Of a stretch of 39,783 nucleotides of DNA, positions 1 through 10,300 are shown in pieces. Position numbers and translations under genes: made by a program. A model generated the notes under the pieces. It was not told the origin of the DNA. It ran no database searches and saw only the letters and a list, made by a program, of their open reading frames with translations. The first letter of the stretch is position 1, and every line of letters starts with the position of its first letter. The stretch comes from Gonium pectorale (taxonomy: Eukaryota; Chlorophyta; Chlorophyceae; Chlamydomonadales; Volvocaceae). The stretch spans positions 741,516-781,298 of the forward strand of contig LSYV01000055.1 of assembly GCA_001584585.1 (NCBI GenBank), given 5' to 3'.

Positions 1-2336
1 CTGAGGGAGGGAGGGAGGGAGGGGTGCAACTTTCCGGTCGCGCATTGGAACATGCTTGCGCGCGCTCTACTCGTCACTTCTCCTTTATAGACCCTACATA
101 CGCGAAACTGACATTGTCAACCTGAGGAAGGGGAGGGAGGGCGGGGTGACCCCCGAGTCTTGCTTCAGGGCACCTCCATATGGCCGTGCTGTACGGCTCG
201 CACCATAGACGTTTGGCGCGATACGCGCTCCTTTCGTGACACCCCCTTGCATTTCACATTCGTCTTAAAATTCTCTATTAATCGCATCCGGATGCTTGCC
301 TCCTCGCGCTGTATACATTACAATAGCCCCATAGAAAGGCACGACGACGCTTCGACTTTAATAACACCATTGAATACAGCTAAAATCATTCTATAAACTC
401 ACCCCAAGCGACGTCTGCGCCGCACACCCATCGCGCCAAACGCCTATTTGCACAGCCGTACAGCAAAGGCATATCCAGATGACAGGCTAATTAATGGGTA
501 ACATTTCGTCCTAATTAATGGGGGGGTGGGGTGGGGTTTGGGCTCGCGGGCTCTGGGAGTAGCCCTATCACGGCCACCTTTTGGGTGGTCGCGGACCAAT
601 TTTTGTCGCGGTTTACCCGCGCCTCTTCTCCGGCAAGGTATGGGCCTGTCGGTCCGCGACTGAGGGTCCTGTATCTATCGATACGGCGCCCTCGGTCCCT
701 TGTAACCATCTTGTCCTAATTAATAGTCGCCAAATTGAACTATTAATAGCGTGTTGGATAATGCTTTACGAATACAGTTCCGCATTGCAAAAAAACGAGT
801 GGGCTAGCCCAGGGGAGACCCCTGGGCTAGCCTAGGGTGGACAAAAACACAATACGGGTCGGTGTGTCATGGTGCCAGATGACCGCTTCCAACCCGCTGT
901 AATAAGATGTAAACAGCATAATTAAAACATCACATAAGCGAGGCGTGCTCACGGGTTATGGAATGAAGCGGGCGGCCCAACTCGCGAAAACAGCTTGCAT
1001 TTCGCGAGGCGGAGGTCTCATTGAGGGTGCCACACGCAAATACTTATCCTAACCAATATAGGAACCGACAAACGTGGTGTTCGTGCTTTATTGGGGCTTA
1101 AACCTACCTGCCAGCGGAGCGGCAGTTTGCGACAGTTGGCAGCAATTTGTGATTTTCCTTGCAAAACAACCTTTGTTTACAGCTTCTGAGGAGTGTAGAA
1201 GAAGATTTTACAGCTTTGCAAGGCGTCTCTTGGTACTCAGGGGGCAAAAGAACATGTTCGCCCTGTGACGCGCTTTCGCTGTGCCGTGACCCCAAAAAAC
1301 GTTCATTAACGAAAGTATGCAAAGGTGATGAAAGCTATAGGCGAAAGCAAGCAATTCCGCCCCAGAGCGGCGAAGTAGTACCCGCTTGATGCCGGTGGAC
1401 ACGCCGAGCGTTGAAGGAACCTAAACTACCTGGAACAGTGTACCAGCCAGAAGTACAACAAGAGCAATATGAACTGAAGAGGAGCTGAGTCCGGCCGCGC
1501 CGTCAGCAGTCGGTCGTCATGGCCGAGCTTGTGTACGCCGCAGTTGTGCTCTCTGCACCTGTGGCTAGGCTGAACCGTCATCTCCCTTCCAGACATTGAT
1601 ATTCAAATGGCAGCGACAGGCGCCGGCCCCACGGCTGCCGTCGCGCTTGAGGACCAACGCGATGAAGGATGGCAACCACCCAAATGACCAACCAAGACCG
1701 CAGCCACATCGACGCCTCTTTAGGACAAAACTATGAGCCCGCCGCAGACTTGGTGGCAGTTGCGGAGGTGAGCGTGGCAGAGTCGTGGTATCTAGGCATG
1801 GGGGAGCGGGGAGCGGGGAGCCGGCGGGCTCCACCCTCGCCCCCGCTCACGGACGCACAACCCCGCCAGTACGATTGCACGTTCGATATGTACATATGCC
1901 ACCAACGCCGCCGTACGAACACAGCTGCGCCCGAAAATATGGCGCGCTCAGCACCACAGCCCAGCGCCTTGGCCCCACACCTACGCTACACGCGGCTCCA
2001 GCGCTCCGCAGCCTTCGTGCTCGGCTCCTAAGGTGGGTACCAGTCGGGTCGATCTACCATGGATTGGGCGCCACCCTAAGGCAGCAAACGAGCGCAGGGC
2101 ATCTTCCGTGCAGACGCCCTGCCATCCATCGCGGAAATGGGTGGCCGCCGGGGCTTAGTGCAGCCCCGTCGCTCAACCTCCTGGCATCGCGCTCGGCTGT
2201 CCGCCACCATGTATTAAATCCTGTAGATCCTGTGGCCCCTTCCTCAGTGAGGACAGGTCTCGGCAGGTCGGGAGCCTCACGGCTCGTGCGGCAAAGCCCT
2301 CTGGTTGTACACAACCCCGCAGCGGTGCCCGGGTCT
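1..2336. other. Intergenic, no gene recognised
   Basis: This stretch lies downstream of the reeler-like gene and runs to the window edge. The first 1.5 kb is less GC-rich than the genes. It carries G-runs near positions 1-25 and 125-145 and three copies of a CTAATTAAT motif near 487, 511 and 717. No open frame here has recognisable protein motifs, a convincing signal peptide or splice-linked partners. Part of 1200-2336 may be the 3' untranslated region of the reeler-like gene. TGTAA-type motifs on the minus strand occur only at about 1177-1181 and 1208-1212, which is far from the stop codon. Confidence 0.6.
802..832. repeat. Perfect inverted repeat (hairpin), 14-bp arms, 3-nt loop
   Basis: Positions 802-815 and 819-832 are exact reverse complements around a 3-nt AGA loop. 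The arms contain the sequence GGCTAGCCCAGGGG. An A-run lies just upstream at 788-795. It could be a transposon terminus, a foldback element or a transcript-end hairpin; nothing adjacent decides which. Confidence 0.85.
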
Positions 2337-5030
2337 TTATACGCGGCGTGGCGGTGGCCTGCGGCTGGGCGGCGGCGAGCGCGTGGGCGGGCGGCGCTTG
2401 GGCGGGGGAGGGCGGTGCCCCTTGGGTGGTGGCGACGGGGAGCGCGAAGGAGGGGCAGGGGAGTCGTGGGAGTGCGGCGAGCCGGGGGACTGGCCGGGGG
2501 AGGGCGAGGGCGAATCCTCAGGTGACGGCGAAGGCGAGCCCTCCGGTGGCCGAGTGGACGGCGATGGTGGGGATGGCGGCGGGGGGCTGGGTGTGCGCTG
2601 GCCTGTAGCGGCGAATACAGGTAGCCAGAACGGGAGGGAACGGGGGGTCGTGAGCGAGCGAGCTGGCGAGGAGGAGTGCAGCAGATGTGAGAGGCGGAGG
2701 AGCGGACGGCGTGCAGGCGGTTCAGGGTGAGACAGGTGGCTGGGAGGGAGGGCGACGACAGCTGCAGTAGTCTGCAACGTGTCGCGCCTTCATCCAATCG
2801 GCACTGATCTGTCCACAGGCGCATAGGCAAAGCTGCACCGGAGGAGGGGCCGCCCCAACACACTGGGCAACTGAAGAGGCGGGAGCGCTGAGGCAGGTTG
2901 TGCGCGAGGGGCGGTGGAGGCGGCGCGAAGCGCCTCCCGCATCACGATCAGTCACCAGCCCCGACATAAATTGCCTTCCTTGCGACGAGATCACTCCCCG
3001 CTTGCTGCAAAGCCCAGCGCCCGCCCGGACTACGCGGCAACAAAATACATCAACGGAGAGCGTGACGGGGACGCAGCTTTGATGTCACGCACCACTTTCC
3101 CCACGGCCTCCGGCAGCTGACACGGCCTGCGCGCCGCTTCTGTTGGGCGCAGTCCGAGCCCAGCCCTGCCCCACCGGGCCCTTCCCTCCCCTGCCCTGCC
3201 CCGCCACTGCCCTTTGCCCTTTGCAACTCACATGCGGGTACGGGGCAGGAGGCGTTGACGGGCAGGCTGGTGGTCGCCTGGGCCCACCGGGCGTTGGTGC
3301 TCCCGCCGCGGCCCGCGGAGGTCACCTTGAAGGTCACACCTGCACAATGTCCAAAAGGAGGGGCCCCATCGGGATGCGGTAACCGGTAAGGGATGGGGTG
3401 CCCTTCAGAGGAGGGGTCTTTGTCAGCGGGTCATGGCGCTCGTGCCACACCCCGTTGGGGGAAGAGCACAGGGTGCGTGCACGGCGAGCATTGCACATGG
3501 GGAGGGGGCGGTGGTTTCGCGTTTTCCAGCATGTCAGTCCTAGTCCGCATCCTGCATCGCGCGTTCAGCTGGTGCGTTGCATTGCCCTGCCACGCAAATT
3601 GGCGGGTGGGACAGCACGCAAGGCCAACCAACGCCTGGCGGCCGAGAGAGGGGGCGGCCGAGAGAGGGAACGGCTGTGCGCCCAACTGCCCAAGGCAGGG
3701 GAGGGGCCCGGGATGCAGGGAATGAAAGCATAGCGCACAGGACGCGTGGTGCAGGGACGCGCGCTGTGCAGTGGTGGCAAGCAGCGCTGTGCCGACGCGG
3801 CCGTAGGTGAGCAAGGCTATCGGAAGCGTGCGCTACGGACGCACTCACCCGCCATGTCGCAAGGCAGGGCAAAGGAGGCGGTGAAAGAGGTGGCGGTGAT
3901 GCTCGTGTCCACTCGATTCGCGCTGATTTGCAATGTTGGGGGCGGGGGCAAGGGAAGGAGGTGCAGCGTTGGGGAACGGGACTGCTCTTGGTGTGAAATG
4001 TGGGGGCGTTGGGAGAGGGGGGAAGCATGGAGGGGCAGCTTTGGTTGGGGCAGGTACCCGTGTTCCCCTCTCCTGTATAAGTGGGAGCGCGTGGGGGCTG
4101 CAAGGCGAGGGCGGATGGTATTGATGGTGGCGCTGTGTGCCATGCACGAGACCGTGATGTGTCGCCGTTTGTGCACTTGGCGCACGCCACAGGATACCAC
4201 GCGCACGAGAGGCCCGTCGGGCCGTTTTGCGGATAGGACGCCGCATGGCGCCAACACACGGCGTCCCGAGCCCAACGGGGCCTATCAACTGGGCGCTCAC
4301 CAGCCGGGGGTCGGCCGGGGGCTCGTAAAGACCACGCCCTGACTGGCCGTCAACAGCGCCAGGCGAGATGCCGGGAAGGACACCTGAGGGCGGGGCAGCG
4401 GGTGGAATGGGATGCCAGCGGGTGCAAGGAGGCAGGCGCGAGGGGGTATCCATCCGTGCGTGAAGAACGACAGGCCGCGTATGGTGCGCAGCTGCGCCGC
4501 CCCTCTCATCTCCTTCCCCTTGCCTCTCCCTGACACGCACACGTGCGATCCCCCAGTGCTTGCAAAGATGCAAACGCCTGCCGAGCACCCGGAGGAACCC
4601 TCGGGCCCTTGCTCAACACGCGTGCGGCCAGCAACGCGGCTTAGCGGCTCCGGGGGCTTCGCTCGCACCTTGACGTTGTAAGTCATACCCGGGCATAGAG
4701 CGGTTGTTTCAGCGCCCGCGGGCGCCATGCCGCTCATGCTCGACGCAGTCACGGCGAACGTGATGCGCCTGTTGCACCAACCAAACAGAGCAGCCAAATC
4801 AAATGATAGCGTGGCTATGGTGCTGAATAAGACAGTCAGTCTCACGTGTCGCTGTAAGGCGTTTGGTGTGGCGCGCCTAGGTAATCGTAGGCCTCGGCGG
4901 GGTGCTGCTCGCATCCGTGTTCCTGCTGGAAGTATCCTTGCGAAACATCATACCAAAACAAGGGATACGCAGCGGCGAGGTGAGCGCAAGCTGCAAGCAG
5001 CAGCAGCGTTGCAGCGCAACGACGCCTCAT
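2337..5030 (-). CDS. Secreted protein with reeler-like domain and Ser/Pro-rich tail
   Basis: The spliced model has six coding exons: 5030-4846, 4768-4669, 4383-4301, 3922-3849, 3339-3232 and 2602-2337 (816 nt, 271 aa, stop TAA). Every intron starts GTG and ends AG, and all phases agree (2,0,2,1,1). Residues 1-21 form a clear signal peptide ending LAAA before Tyr22. Residues 22-184 form a Cys-containing domain with the motifs HGCEQHP (near 40), ITFAVTAS, LCPGMTYNV, RLALLTAS, CANRVDTS and VTFKVTSAG. This order resembles Reeler-type extracellular beta-sandwich domains, with a conserved His/Cys near the start, a PG-x-Y strand and a late V-T-F strand. Residues 185-271 are Ser/Pro-rich with Lys/Arg near the end, typical of hydroxyproline-rich algal matrix proteins. 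Function is unknown; an extracellular matrix or surface role is inferred. The gene model is strong. The family name is tentative, and another algal-specific fold is possible. Confidence 0.78.
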
Positions 5031-5313
5031 TATAAGATGGTGGATATTGAAAATTCTCCTAGCCAGCTTCTAGTGTCTATGTGGCAAGAGAGATGTTACA
5101 CTTCGACGTTGGTGGCAGGTGGCAGGTGGTGGGCCGTTCTGGTTTCAACGTTATCCCCTGGTTATCCCCATGGTGCAGACCCCTGCATATGAACGCGCAG
5201 GATTTGGAGTGATTGTCTAGCCTAGCTTCAGACAGAGCGCCAATAGCTTGTGGGCGGTTTGCGACGCTCCGACGAAGCCGGAGCCGGGCCACAGACGACG
5301 CCTCGTGCACCAC

Positions 5314-5322
5314 TATATATAT
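5314..5322 (-). promoter_or_regulatory. Candidate TATA element for the reeler-like gene
   Basis: An AT-only run (TATATATAT on the plus strand) lies about 285 nt upstream of the minus-strand start codon at 5030, in otherwise GC-rich sequence. The position would allow a 5' untranslated region of about 250 nt. There is no transcript evidence; it may be a chance AT run. Confidence 0.25.
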
Positions 5323-6291
5323 TCAATGTATCCACTCAGCAGTCGAGAACATCCGAAAGGTTGGATGATATACAGCGACCCCGGGGTCACCTCCACAGGT
5401 ACTCCAACGCATCATAGATTCTGATCCTTTGTGACTTCCGGCTTCTCCATCAGGGCGCAGCACTGCTTGGCGCCGAAATTCGGCATACTGTACTACCTCA
5501 GGCGCAGTAAAGGCGACCTTGTGTCGGCATGTTCATGTTGATCCTGAATGGCTCCCCAATTGCAGCGTTTCCATTTTCCTGAAGATACGATGCCCGTGGC
5601 GCGTCCCCCAAGGTCCCCCTTCATCGCGGACCGGAATCCCCTACCCAAGCCGCGGGCTTCTAGTTCCGTTATTACTGTTCAAAAGGCGCTCTTCCTGCCG
5701 TTCCACGGGGCCAACATCAACGAGACATCACTACGTGGACATGTCAGCGGGCATGTACAGGGCTGATGCCATTAAGTGCATCCGGGATTCCCGCAAGCAG
5801 GCAGGCCAGCAGGCTTCAATTTCGTTTGAGTCCATTCGCAAGCCACACAAAGCACACAACAAAGGCGTAGCGTCATGGGCCCCGTGGCCTCGGGTCAAGT
5901 CCCATGAATGGCACAACTGACAGCGGTTGGAGGGCAACGACGCCGCCATCGACCAACGGTCAACGCAGCGTGCGGATGATGAGACACCATGCGTGATTGG
6001 GTCGCGCTCATGGGCCGTGGCCCGCCAGGGCTCGCTCCGGCCGACAACCACGTCGCGACCCTGCACCGCCAGTGCGGACGGCTGATGGCGGCACGGGAGG
6101 ACGCCGGTGCGCGCAGGGGGGTGCAAGGCGGACTCCCCCCCCCGTGACTCCCCCGTCCGGCTATTGATCCAGTCGTCATGGACTATGACGACGAGTAACG
6201 TTTATAATCATGAGCCGGTAGGGGCCTTGAGAGGTCCGCCGCATTAGCCAAGGGGAGTCTTCACTCTCCCGCCGCTGCGCCCAACCTCTTC

Positions 6292-6403
6292 CTTCGTACC
6301 GCCATACCTTCGTACCGCCATACCTTCATGCCGCCGTACCCTCGTACCGCCGTACCCTCGTGCAGCCGTACCCTCGTGCAGCCGTACCCTCGTGCAGCCG
6401 TAC
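6292..6403. repeat. Minisatellite, 16-nt unit x 7
   Basis: Seven consecutive 16-nt units drift from CTTCGTACCGCCATAC to CCTCGTGCAGCCGTAC, and every unit ends in TAC. Both halves of each unit tend to carry a CGTAC core. It lies in intergenic DNA and has no coding meaning; the open frames across it are repeat artefacts. Confidence 0.9.
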
Positions 6404-6763
6404 TGAACGGCTCTTCATAGGTGCAGCCTGTGTGCAACAAGCCCTGGAGCCCGCAGTACCGACCATGACCAAGCAACTCACGCAGCCGCGAAGTCCTGCC
6501 AACGCACTGCAGCTCCACTCAGTTCCTACTGTGCACCATGCGCCGCGCGGGAAACACTGTCCCCCGCCACCGCCTCCCTCCATGCCCGCAGCCAAACGCC
6601 ATGCATGCGCGCCGACGCATCGAATGGGCAAGTCGCTTGCTCGTCCCGTACCTTGCGACTCATGCCGCACCATCCTGTCCGTATCCGAAACGGCCGTTGC
6701 AAAAACAAGGCCAGGCCCCGGGGCCGAGTGGTCGGACCCTCCTTACTACCACTGTAAACCCCC

Positions 6764-6768
6764 TTACA
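6764..6768 (-). terminator. Candidate polyadenylation signal (TGTAA) of the protease
   Basis: TTACA on the plus strand reads TGTAA on the minus strand, the usual polyadenylation motif of Chlamydomonas-type algae. It is the first minus-strand copy I found downstream of the protease stop, about 570 nt away. The motif is short, so chance is possible. Confidence 0.35.
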
Positions 6769-7333
6769 GCCGCTTGGCTAGCACCGCCGGAAGCCACCGG
6801 CCCTAGGCCGCCAGCCCATCGGCGCCACGCTGCGGATCCGACACCGCCCGCCTACCTCCTTGCGGCCCGCGCTCCCCCCGCCCCTTCCCCCGCCGTACGC
6901 CCTCCCCTCTCCACGGGCCCCTATCCGCCGTCCGTGCGCCAGGGCGCCGCTCCAGGACGCTGCCATCGCGCCAACCCAATTCAATCGCCGTGACTTCGTG
7001 GGGCTGCGGGGAGCGGCCGGGGCACCCAGGTCAGCGACCGCAGCCGCGCAGCCCCCCATCCAACGCGGGACGCTTCTTGCCGTTCCCTTTTGCAGCTGCC
7101 GCTTGCAGTCGCCGCGCCGCCGGGCCTCCTCCTGACGCGCCGCTCGCGCCTCTCCCATGCATCCGTCGCCCAGCCGCGTCCACGTCAAAACCATGCCGCG
7201 CGTTCGGTCCCGAGCTACTGCGTTCGCGCGAGCGTCCCTTGCTTATCGCCAAAGCTGTTAGTCTCTGCTAGTAATGCCTGCGTCATGGCCCCGCCCCGCT
7301 TTGTCACGCCAGCGCCGTCTCCTATGCCGCCTC

Positions 7334-10300
7334 CTATGTCTGCGAGTCCCACCGCGCCGCCGCCCGGCGCGCCGCATCCTGCGCCGCCGGGTTCACTAGC
7401 TCCTTGGGCACCGCCGGCACCGCCGCGTCCGTGGCTATGCCACAGTCGTGCTTGCCGCGTACGATCTTGATGTAGCCGTCGTCCCCGTAGTACTTGGCCC
7501 AGCTGTTGCGGACCTGCGCGGGGCGGGGGCGGGGGACCCAGAAGGGAGGGAGGGAGTCGGGTCGGGGTTCGGGTTCGGGTTGGGGTTGGTATCCGGGACC
7601 CGGGACCCGGGCTGGGGTTGGGGTTGAAGTCGACGCTCGGAGTTGGAAAGCCAGGGATCGGACTTCCAAGTCGGATGTTGGTTGGGGTTGGGGGTTGGGG
7701 GTTGGGGGTTGGGGTGCTGCTGTGGGGGATTGTTGACCAGCTGTCGGGTGCGCCCCGCGTGCCCCGGGGTTGGCCGCGATGGGGGCTGTTTGCGGGTTCG
7801 CGCACCGCGCCTGTATCAACGCGTACGCCATGTGTGTGAAATTGTGGACGGTCTGGCCGGGGCAAGGCAGGGGAGCGGCTGGCCGGCCATAAAGCGCCGC
7901 GGCAGCGGACGGTAAGGAGGTGCGCAGCGGCGGGCGGGGGCCGGGCGGCAGCTGGGCTCAGCTCAATGGGCAGCAGTCCAGCCAAGCCCCTGGCCCCAGG
8001 CTCCCCTCCCCTCTCGGCTGTTGCCTGCGCTCCCCTCCCCTGGTGCCATTCCCAGGTGACCTGCTCAAACCCCCAGCCAACCGGCGTACCGCATGTACGA
8101 CATGCCATGTCTTCCTGTCTTCCTGTCCTTTTATTACTCACCAGCCAGTAGTCCTTGCCGTCGGGTGTGGTGCCGTACCCGAACAGCGTCACGGTGTGGT
8201 CCAGGTCGCGCATACGGGTGGAGCAGTCGGGCTCGTCGTACACGCCCTCGGAGAAGTACCGGAAGTTGTCCAGATCTGGGGGTTGTCAGTTGATCAACGG
8301 CCTGGTCTGGTCAACGGTGAGGAGGAACGGCTGCGGTTGCGCAAGTTTGACACGCTGGGGAGGCTGACGCGAGGGCAGCCTTCAGTCGAGTCCGTACGAG
8401 CGAGTGCGGAAGGGTACGGAGCTCCGACGGCTGGTGGTCTCCCATACCTTGGCCTGCGGCCCACCGATGGCCGGCCCCGTAGGGTACGTGCTGCGGTGTG
8501 TTACGTCGTGCTGCGGTGTGTGTGGACGTTGCCGGTGGCTGCCGTACCATCCGGATCGGTGGTCCCTAGCGGGCCCTCGGCCTTGCGTTGGCCCGGACAC
8601 GGCAACGCCGCCTGGGCAGCACATCGCCCGAGGCTTCCACGCGCCTCCGACGCGCCGAGGCAGAGGCCCCGTTCCTTGGGGACCGCTGCCCCGCCCCACC
8701 CACCCGCAGCATCGGCATCGTCATCGTGAGCCGGCCTCCCGGCGTCACGCGTATCAAACCGTTTCCCCTACCTGCACCACCACCCACCCACCCACCCACC
8801 CACCTGCGTACACAGACACCGCCACCGGGCCGTACTTGTAGACCGCCTCCATCAGCGCCAGCTCGTTGCGGCTCTCAACAGCCCAGTAGCCCGAGAAACG
8901 GCCAACCAACGAGTAGTTGGAGACCCTGGTTGGTAGTTTGGTGGTCAAGAGGTTGGCGGTTGGGTGGTTAGCGGTTTGGGGGATAGAGGCTAATCGGGTG
9001 GCAGATAGTTCACATTCGCGGTGTATGCGGTGCCGCGGCCACTGGTCGCCACAGCGCGCCCGGTGAGGTGAGGGCGCCCGCCTGCCTCCCGCCCACACCC
9101 AACCTGGCCCCACCCCACACCCAAACTGGCCCCACACCACACCCAACCTGGCCCCACGCGCTCAGCATCACGTACGTACACAAGCACGCAACGTACTCAG
9201 TATGCCCTGCCCCGCACGGCCCTTTCGAGTCTCGGCCCACAGTAGCCCTGGCCCCATTCTCCTCCGCGCCCGCTCCACAAGACAACATGACGCAGCTTTG
9301 GTAGTACGCGTTGACGATGCCGTACCAGTCTCGTCGGCCCCCGCTCAGCCCACCCACGGACTGAGAAACCGCGTCCCCCCACCCACCCCATCCCGCACAC
9401 CACCACCCCCAGTGCCCCCACCCACCCACCTGCACCAGCCCACCTCCCCCCGGTACGTGTACTCCTGCTCCAGCGCGATGCCTCCCGTCTCGGCGATGTA
9501 GCTGCGGTCAGCGGGACGCGGCGCAGGTTGGGCACTCTACTTCGCCCGAGGGCAAAGCTTGCGCGAGGGTGAGGGACGGAGGCCGGGGTGCTGGGGCGGG
9601 GCCGGGCGCGGGCGCCCGTGGTTACAATCGGGCGGCGTGGATGTGGTAGGGGTTGGGGCAACGGGGCGGCTCGGGCCACTGGCGAGCGGTCACGCACCAA
9701 GCCACCCGGCCCGCCTGACTCCCTTGCCTCCCTGGCTCGGCTCGTCGGGCGCCCACTATGGCCGCGCTTACGGACGCAATCCTCCCTTGGCCTTCCCCAT
9801 CTCTGACGCAACTCCGCGCCGTTCATTACCGACTTCCCATGCCTGGCCCCGTCACCCCTTTGGCCCCCCTCAGCTCTCAGTTTCTTTCGACGGTCGGGAT
9901 GAGGATGTGCCCCTGGCTTCTCTACTGAGAGCGCCTTCCAACACGCTGCCACCTCACTTGAAAACGGGCTGGTAGTAGCCGCCGAAGCAGCCGTTGGGCC
10001 CGTAGTCCCAGGCGCAGTCCACTATCTGCGGGTGGAGAGGGGGGGCGCGGGAGAGGGTGCGGGTGCCGGCAGGGGCAGCGGTTCATGCGGCCCGAAGCGT
10101 TTGAGGGGAGCCTGCGTTGCGCGGCGGGGCGGGGTTCACAGGGGTGAGGTCAGTGGCGCAAGCACGCGCGCATGGTGCCGTACATATGGTGCCGTACGGA
10201 TCGGAGGGAGGGTGCCGTGTGCGGGCGCCGCAAGGATCGGGATGGTATGGGAGGCGGGAGCTGCTGTACGCTGGAAGGGGCCGAAGGGCAGGGCTCAGCG

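Larger units (their letters stand above)
5031..7333. other. Intergenic: promoter side of reeler-like gene, 3' side of protease
   Basis: This stretch separates the start of the reeler-like gene from the stop of the protease, both on the minus strand. No open frame shows recognisable domains. It holds the AT run near 5314, a 16-nt tandem repeat (6292-6403) and a minus-strand TGTAA motif (6768-6764). The segment next to 7333 is probably protease 3' untranslated region. Confidence 0.55.

Noticed and set aside
515..719. Overlapping 62-64 residue frames on both strands in the left intergenic region
   Set aside because: No recognisable motif, no signal peptide and no splice partners; they could be repeat-derived but this cannot be supported.
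7561..7715. Possible internal telomere-like repeat
   Set aside because: The unit alternates GGGTTC, GGGGTT and GGGGGTT and does not match the Chlamydomonas-type TTTTAGGG telomere unit.
8990..9187. Minus-strand frame ending GRGTAYTANVNYLPPD
   Set aside because: It lies in a protease intron, has no usable donor in phase and is not needed to complete the peptidase domain.
9241..9360. Possible extra protease exon containing DWYGIVNAYYQSC
   Set aside because: It has AG and GT ends and phase 0, but it would force the wrong phase into the next exon, which needs phase 2. Joining 9430 directly to 8925 gives GEVGWCR-VSNYSLVG, which fits a papain-family layout.
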